Shown one piece after another: positions 11,501 to 20,380 of a stretch of DNA of 64,000 bases (its first letter is position 1; each line of letters opens with the position of its first letter). A program made the translations under genes and the position numbers. A model generated the notes under the pieces. It had not been told where the DNA came from, searched no databases, and saw only the letters and a program-made list of their open reading frames with translations. The stretch is taken from NCBI GenBank assembly GCA_963575745.1, contig CAUYUJ010015276.1, positions 148,501 to 212,500 on the forward strand, in the 5' to 3' direction. This DNA comes from Prorocentrum cordatum (lineage: Eukaryota > Sar > Dinophyceae > Prorocentrales > Prorocentraceae).

Positions 11501-12804
11501 GAACCAAGAGTACATCAACGTGACGCGCGGGGTGATGAAGACTTGCATGTGGGTCGAGAGACAACCCTTCGGGCATCCAGGAAAGCCCCGCGAGGCTCGC
11601 CATGAGTATGTCGGCGGAGGGTCGAAAGACGAGTTTTGCTCCGAGTACGCGAAGCGCAGGAACGAACATATCTGGGTGAACAACCTGCCGTGGGGCATTC
11701 TCGAAGAACGCTCGAATATAGAAGCGTCGTATCACGACTGCTTTGCGGTTCACCTTCTGCCTGATGCTGTTCGTCGTGTGCAGGATATCGCTTATGATGT
11801 GTGGTGGAATCTGGATCGGAACCAGATTCCCAACTTGCCAACTCTCGGCCAGGGACGCAGCGACTACAAATCCTTCGATGATGTCCTAGCGCAAGCTGCT
11901 GGCGCAGGCACCTCTCTGGCGCAATTCGTGCGCGCGCCTACCAGGTCGCTGCGGGATTTGGGCCATGGAGCGGCAGCCGAGCGATGGAACGTGCAGGATA
12001 TGCACGACAAGGTGAAGTGCGATGTGGACGTGATGAATTGGATGCCCGCCTTGAGGTTCGGCCATTTGTTGCTGCCGTGCGCCACCGCAGAGGTGAGCTC
12101 CGGAAGAAAGCAAAGGCGTGACGCGCCTCTGCTTTCCATTTCTTCATGCTCACGCTGGCCTGGAGGTCGAGAGCGCTATAACAGGACTTTGCAGCCTGGC
12201 GTGGTTTCTGTCGTTCGTGCTGGACAAAGATCTCGCGTTGCATGCGCGGGTGAGCAGACAACTACATAAAATGCGGGTCATAGAGGACGATGGGGACCTG
12301 TGGTTCAACAAAGCCTGCCAGTCCGGACGCATAGCCACAGCCATCAAGGAAAAGGGCAAGAGCGTCGTCTACATGTATGTTGGCGGCGGGGCAGTGGACC
12401 ACGAACAGTCTTTCCTCTTGGGAGGCATCGTAGTTATCTGCAAGAGCTGGAAGTGGGCGGCTTTGGTGTACTCAGCGGTGAGAATTGCGGGTCTCGCGTG
12501 CAACAATTCAGTAGGCCCCTTGGAGTCCGCGTTGGTGATCTGCGACGAGACCGAAGCAAGTGAGTCGTCGTCTGAGCTCCCATCTGCGACGCCATCACCC
12601 GTTGATGAGTTCCGCCAGCTGACTGAGGAGACGTGGGTCTCTGTTGATAAAGTATGTGACGTTTTCACGGCCGATGTCGAAGTGCAGGGGCGCACTGGGA
12701 TGAACGAAAGGTCTACGCACGCCGACTTAGTAGGTATCGAGTTAGCATCTCGGCTAGACTCTTTTGAAGCAGGTGTGAAGGCTTTGCTCGACATGAGCGC
12801 TTAG
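8535..12804 (+). CDS. Superfamily-1 (UPF1/UvrD-like) helicase, two candidate introns
   Basis: Start chosen at 8535, the first ATG after the leader cassette and the one aligned in the tandem copies. With candidate introns 10911-10997 and 12093-12165 removed, the product is about 1369 residues. Roughly the first 490 residues have no domain I recognise. The motor follows: a Q-like QLSDDQKRCLEII, Walker A FAGTGKS (Gly515-Ser519), Ia IVTPSRNL, Walker B-type CMEEFE (Glu721-722) and motif III MVGDQHQ (~747). In exon 2 come a Cys-rich CKRCGEDVC, an IV-like VLIIMPLSRS, and motifs V/VI in DQYAGTQRN...EYINVTRG. These fit an ATP-dependent 5'-3' SF1 helicase; cellular role unknown. Without splicing, a TAA at 10983 and a frame change near 12100 interrupt it. 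The C-terminal third has no assigned domain. Alternative: a recently decayed pseudogene. Confidence 0.75.
10911..10997 (+). other. Candidate 87-nt intron containing the in-frame TAA
   Basis: Begins GTGAGCGTAGCTCAGC and ends CTGAAG before GCCGAG. It is phase 0 and removes the only in-frame stop (TAA, 10983-10985). The same frame is open for >1 kb on both sides and carries helicase motifs on each. An alternative acceptor is at 11003. Inferred, not proven. Confidence 0.55.
12093..12165 (+). other. Candidate 73-nt intron restoring frame
   Basis: Donor GAG/GTGAGC at 12092/12093. A pyrimidine-rich stretch (TCTGCTTTCCATTTCTTC) precedes acceptor CTGGAG at 12165. Removal joins two open frames in phase 0. 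A partial stem-loop (GAAAGCAAAGGCG with CGCCTCTGCTTTC) lies within it, so a frameshift signal is an alternative reading. Confidence 0.6.
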
Positions 12805-12849
12805 ATGCCCAGTCTTTCTGCTACGGGAGCTGTTGTGTGCGTAGCAGTG

Positions 12850-13085
12850 GTACTCGGTGGAGGACGCCGACGGCGACGACGTTGAAAACGTCGACGGCGA
12901 CGACGACGACCACGACCACGACGACGACGCTGACGATGACCGCTCGACGACGACGACGACCATGACGATGAGGACGACGACGACGACGACGACGCCGACG
13001 CGGAGAACGACGACGACGACGGCGCCGACCCGACGACGACGTCGTCTAGACAACGACGACGACGACAACGACATCGAGGACGTGA
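12850..13085. repeat. (GAC)n tract downstream of helicase copy III
   Basis: Interrupted GAC trinucleotides in the same position and flanks as 6168-6340. Open reading frames through it in several registers are artefacts. Confidence 0.85.
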
Positions 13086-13765
13086 ATGGCGACGCCGACG
13101 ACGCCGACGCCGCGGCGACGACAGGGGGCGCACTCCTCGTAGCCTCTTCACTCTGGAGACCGAGCGGAACGCTCGCGCTCATATTTGTTTTTCTCTCGCT
13201 GTGGCACCGTTGCTGGAGTAGATGACATCGTCCATCATGTTGATTGCCTCGACACTTTTTCTCGTGATGCATCTTTCACTCCGTCGCCCACTGGCCCCGC
13301 TTTCGTGGCAGCAGCGTTGTTTCGGCCAAAGCCCGAGGACATGCAGACACGGCTGCCACCGCGGCATGCCCCAGACACGCGCCACTGTCGAGCGTTCATT
13401 TTCAAGAGTGCGCTCTTTTTAACCAAATTAGGGTGCCCTACTCTGTCCAGCACACACATGTACTTACATGCAAAACACATTCGCAAAACACACACACACA
13501 CATACACAGTGACAAATAAACATACACACACGAACAGAGTGTGAAGCTTTCCCCTCGCTGCCAAAGGTGTGAGAGAAATCAGGCGATTTTTCCTTGGACG
13601 TCGATCGGGTCCTCGCCAGGCCTGGAAGTCGAACGTCCGATGATTCGCCCACTGGCTGAACTGCACCCGCCTTTGCCAAAGAAAGAACAGAAAAAAAAGC
13701 AGGGAGAAGGCCTCCCTTAAGCTTGCAGGGTTAGAGTGCCCAGGGGATTGCCTCCAGAGAGCATG
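13086..13765. other. Conserved spacer of repeated unit, copy III
   Basis: Contains the ACAGGGGGCGCACTCCT block, the GACATGCAGACACGG block, a (CA)n run near 13488-13530 and the CTCGCCAGGCCTGGAAG block at about 13613. No gene recognised. Confidence 0.6.
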
Positions 13766-14205
13766 CACCAGTTCGGTTCTGTGTGCGTTGCAGCTATGTG
13801 AATCGTTCCGGCTTCTCGTGGTGTGAGTCGATGTGGCCACTCGTCCTTCCTTGTGTGAGGGTTTCGGGCTCCTCATTGTGTGTCAGTCGTTCGTGTCTTT
13901 CGTGGTGTGAGTCGTTCGGGCTTCTTTTCCTTGTGTGCGTCGTTCGGGCCTCTCCTTCTGTGTGAGTCGTTCGGGCTCCTCACCGTGTGTTTCGTTCGGG
14001 CTCCTCGTTCTGGTGTGAGTCGTTTGGGCGCCTCCTTGCGTGTGAGTCGTTCGGGCTCCTCGTGGTGCGAGTCGTTTGGGTCGCTCATCCTGCTGTGAGT
14101 TGCTGGGGCCGCTCTTTGTTCGTAACTCGTTCGGGCTCATCGAGGTGTGAGTCGTTGGGGCCTCTCGTTCTGGTGTTAGTCGTTCGGGCTCCCCTTTGCG
14201 TGTGG
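13766..14205 (+). repeat. Higher-order array A3
   Basis: Starts with CAGTTCGGTTCTGTGTGCG and TTGCAGCTATG, then about 15 GTGAGTCGTTCGGGC units with alternating tails. Ends near 14205, with a right flank at 14258 (TTAACCCCGTTAGTGAGC). Confidence 0.9.
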
Positions 14206-14824
14206 ACATGAGAGCGCTGAGCCAGCGCATCGTGCACGCCGGTGACATGGCAAATTCTATTAACCCCGTTAGTGAGCTCCATGTGTCTCCACGCAGTCGA
14301 GGTCTGTGCGAGAATGCGCGTAGCTCTGCTCTCCGCTCACAAGCTACAAGAGATCATTCCCGAACCCATCATCCACAGGGGAACCCTTGGAAAGTTCAAT
14401 CGTGCTCTCTGATAACCGCGCTGATGCCAGGTGTCTTTCGAGTTCCTATCGGGTCTACTAATCGCGTTGGATCTGGGGATGGTGCTCGCGCTGTTTTCTT
14501 GGAGTCGCGATCAGGAACTCGGGTGCAGAAGGGAGTGTGACAAAGGCTAGGGTTCACTATGGCTTGGCCATCGGAGGGTCGAATGGTTTACGATTCCCCA
14601 GCGGTTCTCCGTAGCCGCAGTCTGTTTTCCGAGGTGCGGTCTATCTACAAGCCTTCGGCCAATCCCGCCACAGTGTATCTACTGGCCTCTGGCCTATCGT
14701 GTCACAGTCCCAGAGTCTCCCAGGAGGTCCGAAGCGGCTCCTCCAAGGCCCCCAAGACGCTCCGAGAAGCCCCTAGGGCCAGCAAGAGGCTCATCAGACG
14801 CTCCCAGAGGGAACGAGGTGCCTG
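14206..14824. other. Right flank of A3 and an orphan upstream block
   Basis: After the conserved right flank, 14500-14630 carries a degraded version of the block found upstream of genes at 30.6, 33.7 and 37.0 kb (GGAGTCGCGATCAGGAACTC, then CTCCGTAGCCGCAGTCTG, an SL-like start). No gene follows. 14720-14810 is made of CCAAGACGCTCC-type units. Confidence 0.5.
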
Positions 14825-15250
14825 AACGCCTCATGTTCGGAGGAGCCCGAACGACTCACACCAGGGCGAATGGCCCGAACCATTCACATTACGAGAAGCC
14901 CGAACGACTCCCATCAGAAGGAAGGGCTCGAACGACTCACACCAGGACGAAGAGCCCGAACGACTCACACCACGAGGAGCGCGACCGACTCCCACCACGA
15001 CGAGAGCTCCGAACGACACACACCACGAGGACCCCGAACGACTCACACCAGGACGAGGGCCCCGAACACCTCACACCACGAAGAGCCCGGACGACTCACG
15101 CCAGAAGGAGGGGCCCTAACGACTCACAGCAGGACGAAGCGCTCGAACGACGCACACCACGAAGAGCCCGAACAACTCACACCTCGAGGAGTCCGAACGA
15201 CTCACACCACGTCGAGGACCTCGAACGACTCACATTACGAGGAGCCTCAC
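14825..15250 (-). repeat. Higher-order array A4, reverse orientation
   Basis: The reverse complement of the same family: repeated CCCGAACGACTCACACCA with spacers of the three tail types. It lies immediately upstream of a leader cassette and is duplicated as A5. Confidence 0.9.
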
Positions 15251-15296
15251 ATGGACCAGGATTTCATCCAGGCGCGCAGGAGAACCCCAAATATAC

Positions 15297-15466
15297 TTCT
15301 CCTGCACTGTAGTTGTCGCTGTTGCCACTCTGATTCAAAATAATGAAGCGTGGCTGTGAGTTTAGCTCTGGCAGCAGCAATCGCGGCTGCTTACCTACAA
15401 TATGTCAGTGTCTGTGAGTTCTTCCGCCCATCAGTTTCGCTGTCAGCTGAGCTCCGCACGGACGCT
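15297..15466 (+). promoter_or_regulatory. Double 5' leader cassette of truncated zinc-finger copy
   Basis: TCTCCTGCACTGTAGTTGTC, then SL-like GTTGCCACTCTGATTCA (15321), GTGAGTTTAGCTCTGG (15356) and a second motif GTCAGCTGAGCTCCGC (15442) before the ATG at 15517. The spacing matches the cassette at 16120-16288. Confidence 0.6.
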
Positions 15467-15516
15467 CGTCCTTCCAACACATTAGAGCGTTGGGCATGGA
15501 AATGGTGGTGTGAGCT

Positions 15517-15580
15517 ATGTCTGGGGAGTGCGAGGGCCCACTGTGGCGGTGCAGAACATGCAGCATGGATGTCCAAGACG
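15517..15580 (+). pseudogene. 5' fragment of the zinc-finger gene
   Basis: Encodes MSGECEGP, then WRCRTCSMD, matching the start of the intact gene at 16340. Homology ends after about 19 codons and runs into CCAAGACGCTCC units. It is the upstream member of a ~822-bp tandem duplication. Confidence 0.75.
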
Positions 15581-15644
15581 CTCCCAGAAGCTCCTGGGTC
15601 GCCCAGAGCCTCACCAGAGGCTTCAAGGGGGAACGAGGTGCTCG

Positions 15645-16080
15645 AACGCCTCACGGCCCGAGGAGCCCGAACGACTCACACCCGGACGAGAGGCTCGAAC
15701 GATTCACACCACGAAAAGCCCGAGCGACGCACACCAGAAGGAGGAGCTCGAACGACTCACACCAGGACGAGGAGCCCGAACGACTCACACCACGAGGAGC
15801 CCGAACGATTCCCACCACGACGAGAGCTCCGAACGACTCACAACACGAGGACCCCGAACGACTCACTCCAGGACGAGGATCCCGAACGTCTCACATCACG
15901 AAGAGCCCGGACGACTCACCCCTGAAGGAGGGGTTCCGAACGACTCGCAGCAGGACGAGGCGCTCGAACGACGCACACCACGAGGAGCCCGAACGACTCA
16001 CACCACGAGGAGCTTGAACGACTCACACTATGTCGAGGACCCTGAACGACTCACAGCACGAGGAGCCTCAGATGGGGCCA
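15645..16080 (-). repeat. Higher-order array A5, reverse orientation
   Basis: A second antisense array, offset about 822 bp from A4 and followed by the same leader. The unit order is the same with small substitutions. Confidence 0.9.
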
Positions 16081-16119
16081 GGATTGCACGCAGGATCTCA
16101 GGAGGGCTCCAAATATACA

Positions 16120-16288
16120 TCTCCTGCACTTTTGTGGTTGCTGTTGCCATTCTGGTTCAGAGTAATGAAGCGTGGCTGTGAGCTTAGCTCGGCCAGCAGC
16201 AATCGCTGCTGCCGACGAGCAATCTGTCAGTGTTTGTGAGTTCTTCCCGCCCATCACTTGCGCTGTGAGCTTAGCTCCGCGCGGACGC
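16120..16288 (+). promoter_or_regulatory. Double 5' leader cassette of zinc-finger gene
   Basis: TCTCCTGCACTTTTGTGG, SL-like GTTGCCATTCTGGTTCAGAG (16143), GTGAGCTTAGCTCGG (16178), then GTGAGCTTAGCTCCGC (16265) and GCGGACGCT. The ATG at 16340 follows about 50 nt later. Confidence 0.65.
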
Positions 16289-16339
16289 TTTTCCTTCCAA
16301 CATCCTTGAGCGGTGGGCATGGAAATGGTGGTGTGAGCT

Positions 16340-17359
16340 ATGTCTGGGGAGTGCGAGGGCCCACCGTGGCGGTGCAGAATATGCAGCATGGATTTCGGAA
16401 CGCGGAAGAGCAAGTATGACATCCACATGTCTGGACGCTACCATGCTCGCCAAGTCCGCCAGCAGTCCGGTCTACGGGAGCGGAAGGGCAATATCTTGCG
16501 CCGAATGACCAACGTCAGAAGTGCTAGCTTCGTCTCGTGGCTGAAAAGCACCATCAGGCGCAGCCAGCAGGCGATTCGGAAAGGCGACCGGGTCGTCGAC
16601 TTCATCCCGTTCGGCGTGTCGTGTCTCGTCACTCGTGATGTACAGGCAATTATTTGTCAGCTGCGGCGCCTGGGGACCCATGGTGCAGCCCTTTTGGCTG
16701 CTGTTGGCGCTGCTTGCTTGCTCTGGGCGGACGCGTGGGCGCAGGCCGTGGGCATTCCCCTCGCGACCGCATCCTACCGCGGCGATCTGGTGAGGAGGCT
16801 CTTGCAAACGCGCGCGGATGATGTGCAGGTAGCGAACCCCAGCATTCGCGTTTGCCGTGGGCGGTCGCTTCTCACAGGCACCCAGGCGCATGCTCGGCGC
16901 AAAGCTCGACGGCTTGCATCCTTAGTGCTTGGTGTTGCACGCCGAGCTCCAGGGGCGTACGCTCTATTTCAAGAAGGCAACGCCTCGAGCGCCATGGATG
17001 CCTTGTGCGGGTCTGGCCTGCCCATCGGGGGATACGCCGCTAAATTCATGCCGGTGTTGTTGTCGCAACTGGGGCTGGCGCAGTGGACGACAGTTGCGAC
17101 CCGCGGTTTCGCTGGTTCTACGGGCTTGGCGGCACTTCGCCTGCTCGTGGGTCGCAGCGTGACTTTGGCTGGGGCTGACACGGCGCTGGCGCTGCTGTCA
17201 CAGAGCATCCGTGCAGATTGGGCCGGGCCGCCGCGGCTGCCCCCGTTCGAGATGCTGGACCTGGAATCGCAGCTCTGTGCGTGGCATTCTGCGGACTGCG
17301 CAGCTGCGAACAGCTGTCAGTACCGAGGCATGCGTGGTGCACTCCAGCTGGTGCAGTAA
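16340..17359 (+). CDS. Protein with N-terminal U1/matrin-type C2H2 zinc finger
   Basis: 339 residues, starting at the first ATG after the leader. Residues 12-35 form C-x2-C-x13-H-x5-H (CRIC...DIHMSGRYH), the spacing of U1/matrin-type zinc fingers, which usually bind double-stranded RNA or RNA-protein complexes. Basic sequence follows (residues 36-80). The rest is Ala/Leu-rich, with hydrophobic helices near 110-135 and 240-290. I do not recognise that part. A truncated copy of the first 20 codons with the same upstream region lies 822 bp upstream, so this gene took part in a local tandem duplication. Function beyond nucleic-acid binding is unknown. Real gene likely: long open frame, coherent composition and a shared leader. 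Confidence 0.7.
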   Translation: MSGECEGPPWRCRICSMDFGTRKSKYDIHMSGRYHARQVRQQSGLRERKGNILRRMTNVRSASFVSWLKSTIRRSQQAIRKGDRVVDFIPFGVSCLVTRDVQAIICQLRRLGTHGAALLAAVGAACLLWADAWAQAVGIPLATASYRGDLVRRLLQTRADDVQVANPSIRVCRGRSLLTGTQAHARRKARRLASLVLGVARRAPGAYALFQEGNASSAMDALCGSGLPIGGYAAKFMPVLLSQLGLAQWTTVATRGFAGSTGLAALRLLVGRSVTLAGADTALALLSQSIRADWAGPPRLPPFEMLDLESQLCAWHSADCAAANSCQYRGMRGALQLVQ

Positions 17360-17917
17360 AGTGTTTGATTGTGTCGGCTCTGTGCACGTTTTTCACTGCA
17401 GCGGCAGGGCCGCAGTAGGGTGCGCAATGCGCAGACCATGGGTTCGTTGCCATAGCGCGCGTTTGCATCCAATGCGCGGTTGGAACATAGCCACCCACAA
17501 TAGTTTCATTCATCGCGCTTCCTTTTGTTTACTCACCCTTCCGTTCGTCGGCATGGCACGTGAGATGTTGGTAGAGCGCTCAGCGGGCAGATGTCATGTC
17601 ACGGGCGCAGTGCGCGCCCGCGCCTGAGGGAGGAGGGTGGGCATGGAAGGTCATGAACGAGGGGGTCCAATCAGCTGGCGCATGGCTTTTTTTCGGAACG
17701 CGTTCGTGTTTGGATGAGATGGCGGGAGAGGTACTCTAGGGGAAGCCTCCGGGGGCCATCCAGGGGAAGACATCTGGTCGCTCTCGATTGGCAGAGGCTC
17801 CAAGGAGGCTGCTGGGGGAAAGACAGAGGTCCGCAGCAGCCGCGTGATGGTCCAAGAGGCTCCCAAGAAAAAACACGAAATCAGCAAGGCGTTTAGGATT
17901 GGGCAAAGTCCTTCTTC
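17360..17917. other. Intergenic region after zinc-finger gene
   Basis: No gene supported. 17720-17870 contains loose GGGAGCCTCC/CCAAGAGGC-like units, as seen upstream of other leaders. Confidence 0.5.
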
Positions 17918-17990
17918 CCTGCACCTCAGGTGTCGCCGTTGCCATCCTGTCTCATAGTCTTAAACAATGTGGCTGTGAGTTTCACGTGCC
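17918..17990 (+). promoter_or_regulatory. Orphan 5' leader cassette
   Basis: CTTCCCTGCACCTCAGGTG, SL-like CGCCGTTGCCATCCTGTCTC (17935) and GTGAGTTTCACGTGCC (17975) match the leader pattern. No recognisable coding sequence follows, so this is probably a relic. Confidence 0.5.
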
Positions 17991-18602
17991 TACATGCCAT
18001 CGCTTCCGCCTTAAGCAATCTTCCCGTGGTTCTCTATTCCCTCAGCTTAGTAGTTGAAGAGCGAGCAGAGCTCGAGATTGGTGCAATGCGTTGCAGTTGT
18101 GCTCTCTCCTCCTTGTCCTTCTCGTCCTCCTACTTTTCCCCTCGCTCACTCCCTCCCCATCATTTGTTGCTCCTCCTCTTCCTCCTCTCCCACTCTGGAA
18201 GGCCAGCTCATTGCCATCTTCACGGTAACCTACTGCGAGGCTGCACGTTGCTGACAGTGGACCGACGAGTACAGTGTTTCGGACCCATCGTATCTGGACG
18301 TTTGGGCAAAGCGATGTCATGCGACGATGCCGTCCGACCGCGGTCAATTAACGAGGCTTTCAATGCCTCTCTGGAGAGTTCCCATGTACCCAGTCGGAGC
18401 TCGGCAGGAGCAATGGCTCGAGGGGGCAGCACTAATTGAAGTTCTCTTGTGCTTTGATCGATGTCCTCCAAGCTAGCCCCGGCAAGCGCCGAGGAGGCAC
18501 CAAGAGGGCCCAAGAGTGTCCGAAGATGGCTCTCGCGAGGCTCCACAGGTTTATGGGAAGGGCTACGATATCACCCAGGGTAACAGGAGAAAGCTAAGGT
18601 CA
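17991..18602. other. Gene-free interval, pyrimidine-rich
   Basis: 18100-18200 is C/T-rich. An open frame spans part of the interval but is low-complexity and unsupported. GAGGCACCAAGAGGGCCC-like units occur near 18500. Confidence 0.5.
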
Positions 18603-18773
18603 CATTTCCTGCACCGTTCTCGTTGCTGTTGCCATTTTGGTTTGTAGTGATGACGCGTGCCTGTGAGCTTGGCTCGGGCAGCAGCAATCGGTGGTGTCCA
18701 CGAGCATGTCTCAGTGCCCGTGGGTTCTAACCGTGTATCATTTTCGCTGTGAACTTAGCTCCGCACGGACGCT
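18603..18773 (+). promoter_or_regulatory. Double 5' leader cassette of coiled-coil gene
   Basis: CATTTCCTGCACCGTTC, SL-like GTTGCCATTTTGGTTTGTAG (18628; GCCATTTTGG matches the SL exactly), GTGAGCTTGGCTCGG (18663), then GTGAACTTAGCTCCGC (18749) with ACGGACGCT. The spacing between the two motifs (86 nt) equals that at 15.3 and 16.1 kb. Confidence 0.65.
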
Positions 18774-18831
18774 CGGTCTTCCAACGCCGCCAAGTGCCTC
18801 CTTTCTTCCGAGTGTTCGCGTGAAGCTGGGG

Positions 18832-19629
18832 ATGTCTGCACCTCCAGAAGTACCAGAAGCCGCTCCGATGTATCGAGGCCAATCGGAGGACCAGGTGATT
18901 GGTCACGTAAGCTACGTGATCGAGTTGCAGGAGACGAATCTGCAGAGGAGCCGCGAGGTGACGACAGAAATATTGAAGGTACTCGAGGCACAGATGGACA
19001 CCCTGAAGGCTTCCAAGCTGCAGCTGACGACGTGCTTGACTCGCAGCGCCATGGTCAAAGCGCAGACGACGCAGGAGATCTACATGGTAGCGGAGAACAT
19101 TCGTACCATCGAGGACCAGATCCAAGGAATCACGGCAGGCCTGGGAAAGCTGATCGAGGCCCACGGGACGTTGAAGTACCAGTCGGAGCTCCCCCTCATC
19201 TGGCCATCGGCCACAGATTACATGAAGCCGCAAGCCGACGAGACGAAGAACATGAAGGAGATCGGGTTCAAGCTGAGGGTGGCGCGTCGCGAGGAGATCG
19301 CTAAGGACCAACACAAAGAGATCTTCGATGTTGCGGCATCCTGCAGAGAGCTCCGCGACGGGCGGCAGGCTCTAGAGGGAGGAAACCGGGCCTGGGACAA
19401 GAACAAGCCAGAGACGTGGCATGCCTACGGATGGAAAGATTATGAGGTGTGGCCCGACTACGACAGCGTAAACACCTCGCAGGCTCAGATGCCCGAGATG
19501 CCAGAGAAGCTGGAGGACACCTGGCCTCCTCCAGTGGGCTACGCGAAACGCAAGATGGAGCTAGGCAAGAGGATGGAAACCATCAGGGGAACAATGTCGG
19601 CAGCCTCATCGTCGGGAGAGCCACAATAA
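18832..19629 (+). CDS. Coiled-coil hypothetical protein
   Basis: 265 residues from the first ATG after the leader (MSAPPEVPEA). Residues about 20-125 are heptad-rich and highly charged (Glu, Gln, Lys, Leu), consistent with a long coiled coil. A Trp/Tyr-rich stretch follows near 200-220 (WHAYGWKDYEVWPDYD), then a Pro-rich segment and a Ser-rich tail. No catalytic motif is visible and I do not recognise the family. The coding composition is coherent and the upstream region carries the standard cassette. A structural or scaffold role is conceivable but is only inference. Confidence 0.65.
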   Translation: MSAPPEVPEAAPMYRGQSEDQVIGHVSYVIELQETNLQRSREVTTEILKVLEAQMDTLKASKLQLTTCLTRSAMVKAQTTQEIYMVAENIRTIEDQIQGITAGLGKLIEAHGTLKYQSELPLIWPSATDYMKPQADETKNMKEIGFKLRVARREEIAKDQHKEIFDVAASCRELRDGRQALEGGNRAWDKNKPETWHAYGWKDYEVWPDYDSVNTSQAQMPEMPEKLEDTWPPPVGYAKRKMELGKRMETIRGTMSAASSSGEPQ

Positions 19630-20290
19630 GCACAAGATGATGAGAGAGAAGAGGATGGAGTTCGTGGTCGGAGAGAGGGAATCACAGAGTCGTCATGTGG
19701 ATCGTGCACAATGGCGGAGACTACATGTACTGGAACATATGGTATGTGGTGATGGTGTACTCGCATTCGAATTGAGGGTGCGTGTGTTGAGTGAGTGGGT
19801 GTTGTGTCCCTCCTTCCTTGCTCTGGAGAAGGGGCACGGCCCTGGGTATGTGCCCTGTCTCCTGATCGTGGCTGCGAACGCCACCCTGCGTCCATGCATC
19901 ATCATCTGCAGAATCATCACTTCTCGAACATCCTGTACGTCATTCAACAATGCATCGTCCAAATTTGAATGTACACGACGTCGTGCGTCACATCGATCAG
20001 CTGGTGCAGCACCCGTGATGTCAGACCACATCGTATCCTTGACATTCTCATCATACGTACCAGTCCAGATCCTACATCATGTCAAATCAACACATGAGTG
20101 GAAACGAGGCCACTTAGGGTGCCGTAGAGTCTCGTGTCGTTGCGGATGTGAGTGATCCGCGTCGCAGATCTGGTTGTTGCATATAGTGCGTTAAGCGTGG
20201 ATTGTGGCGCGCGCACGGTCCGTGCCCGCCTAGTTGGTGTACTGTTGCGAGCCGCGGGCTCGAGTGGAGCGCGCCTGTGATATCATCGGT
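19630..20290. other. Intergenic region between coiled-coil and RPA-like genes
   Basis: No gene supported. The sequence is less GC-rich than its surroundings. Open frames across 19637-20155 lack any recognisable signature. Confidence 0.5.
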
Positions 20291-20291
20291 A

Positions 20292-20308
20292 GTGAGCGTA
20301 GCTCAGCC
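20292..20308 (+). promoter_or_regulatory. Leader motif of RPA-like gene
   Basis: GTGAGCGTAGCTCAGCC, identical in its first 16 bases to the start of the candidate intron at 10911. It lies 89 nt before the ATG at 20381. The SL-like part is not evident here. Confidence 0.55.
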
Positions 20309-20380
20309 GTTGATCACTCACCTGTTCCGAGTCCATCTCTTTTAGTGAGGTGGCCAATCCTCCAGCGCGGGACTCGGGCC

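Noticed and set aside
14825-16080. Regularly spaced repeats resembling a CRISPR array
   Set aside because: The 'spacers' are themselves only three recurring sequences, lengths are 8-12 bp, the genome is eukaryotic and no cas genes are present.
19637-20155. 172-codon frame between coiled-coil and RPA-like genes
   Set aside because: No domain, Cys/Arg-rich irregular composition, no leader; looks like chance.
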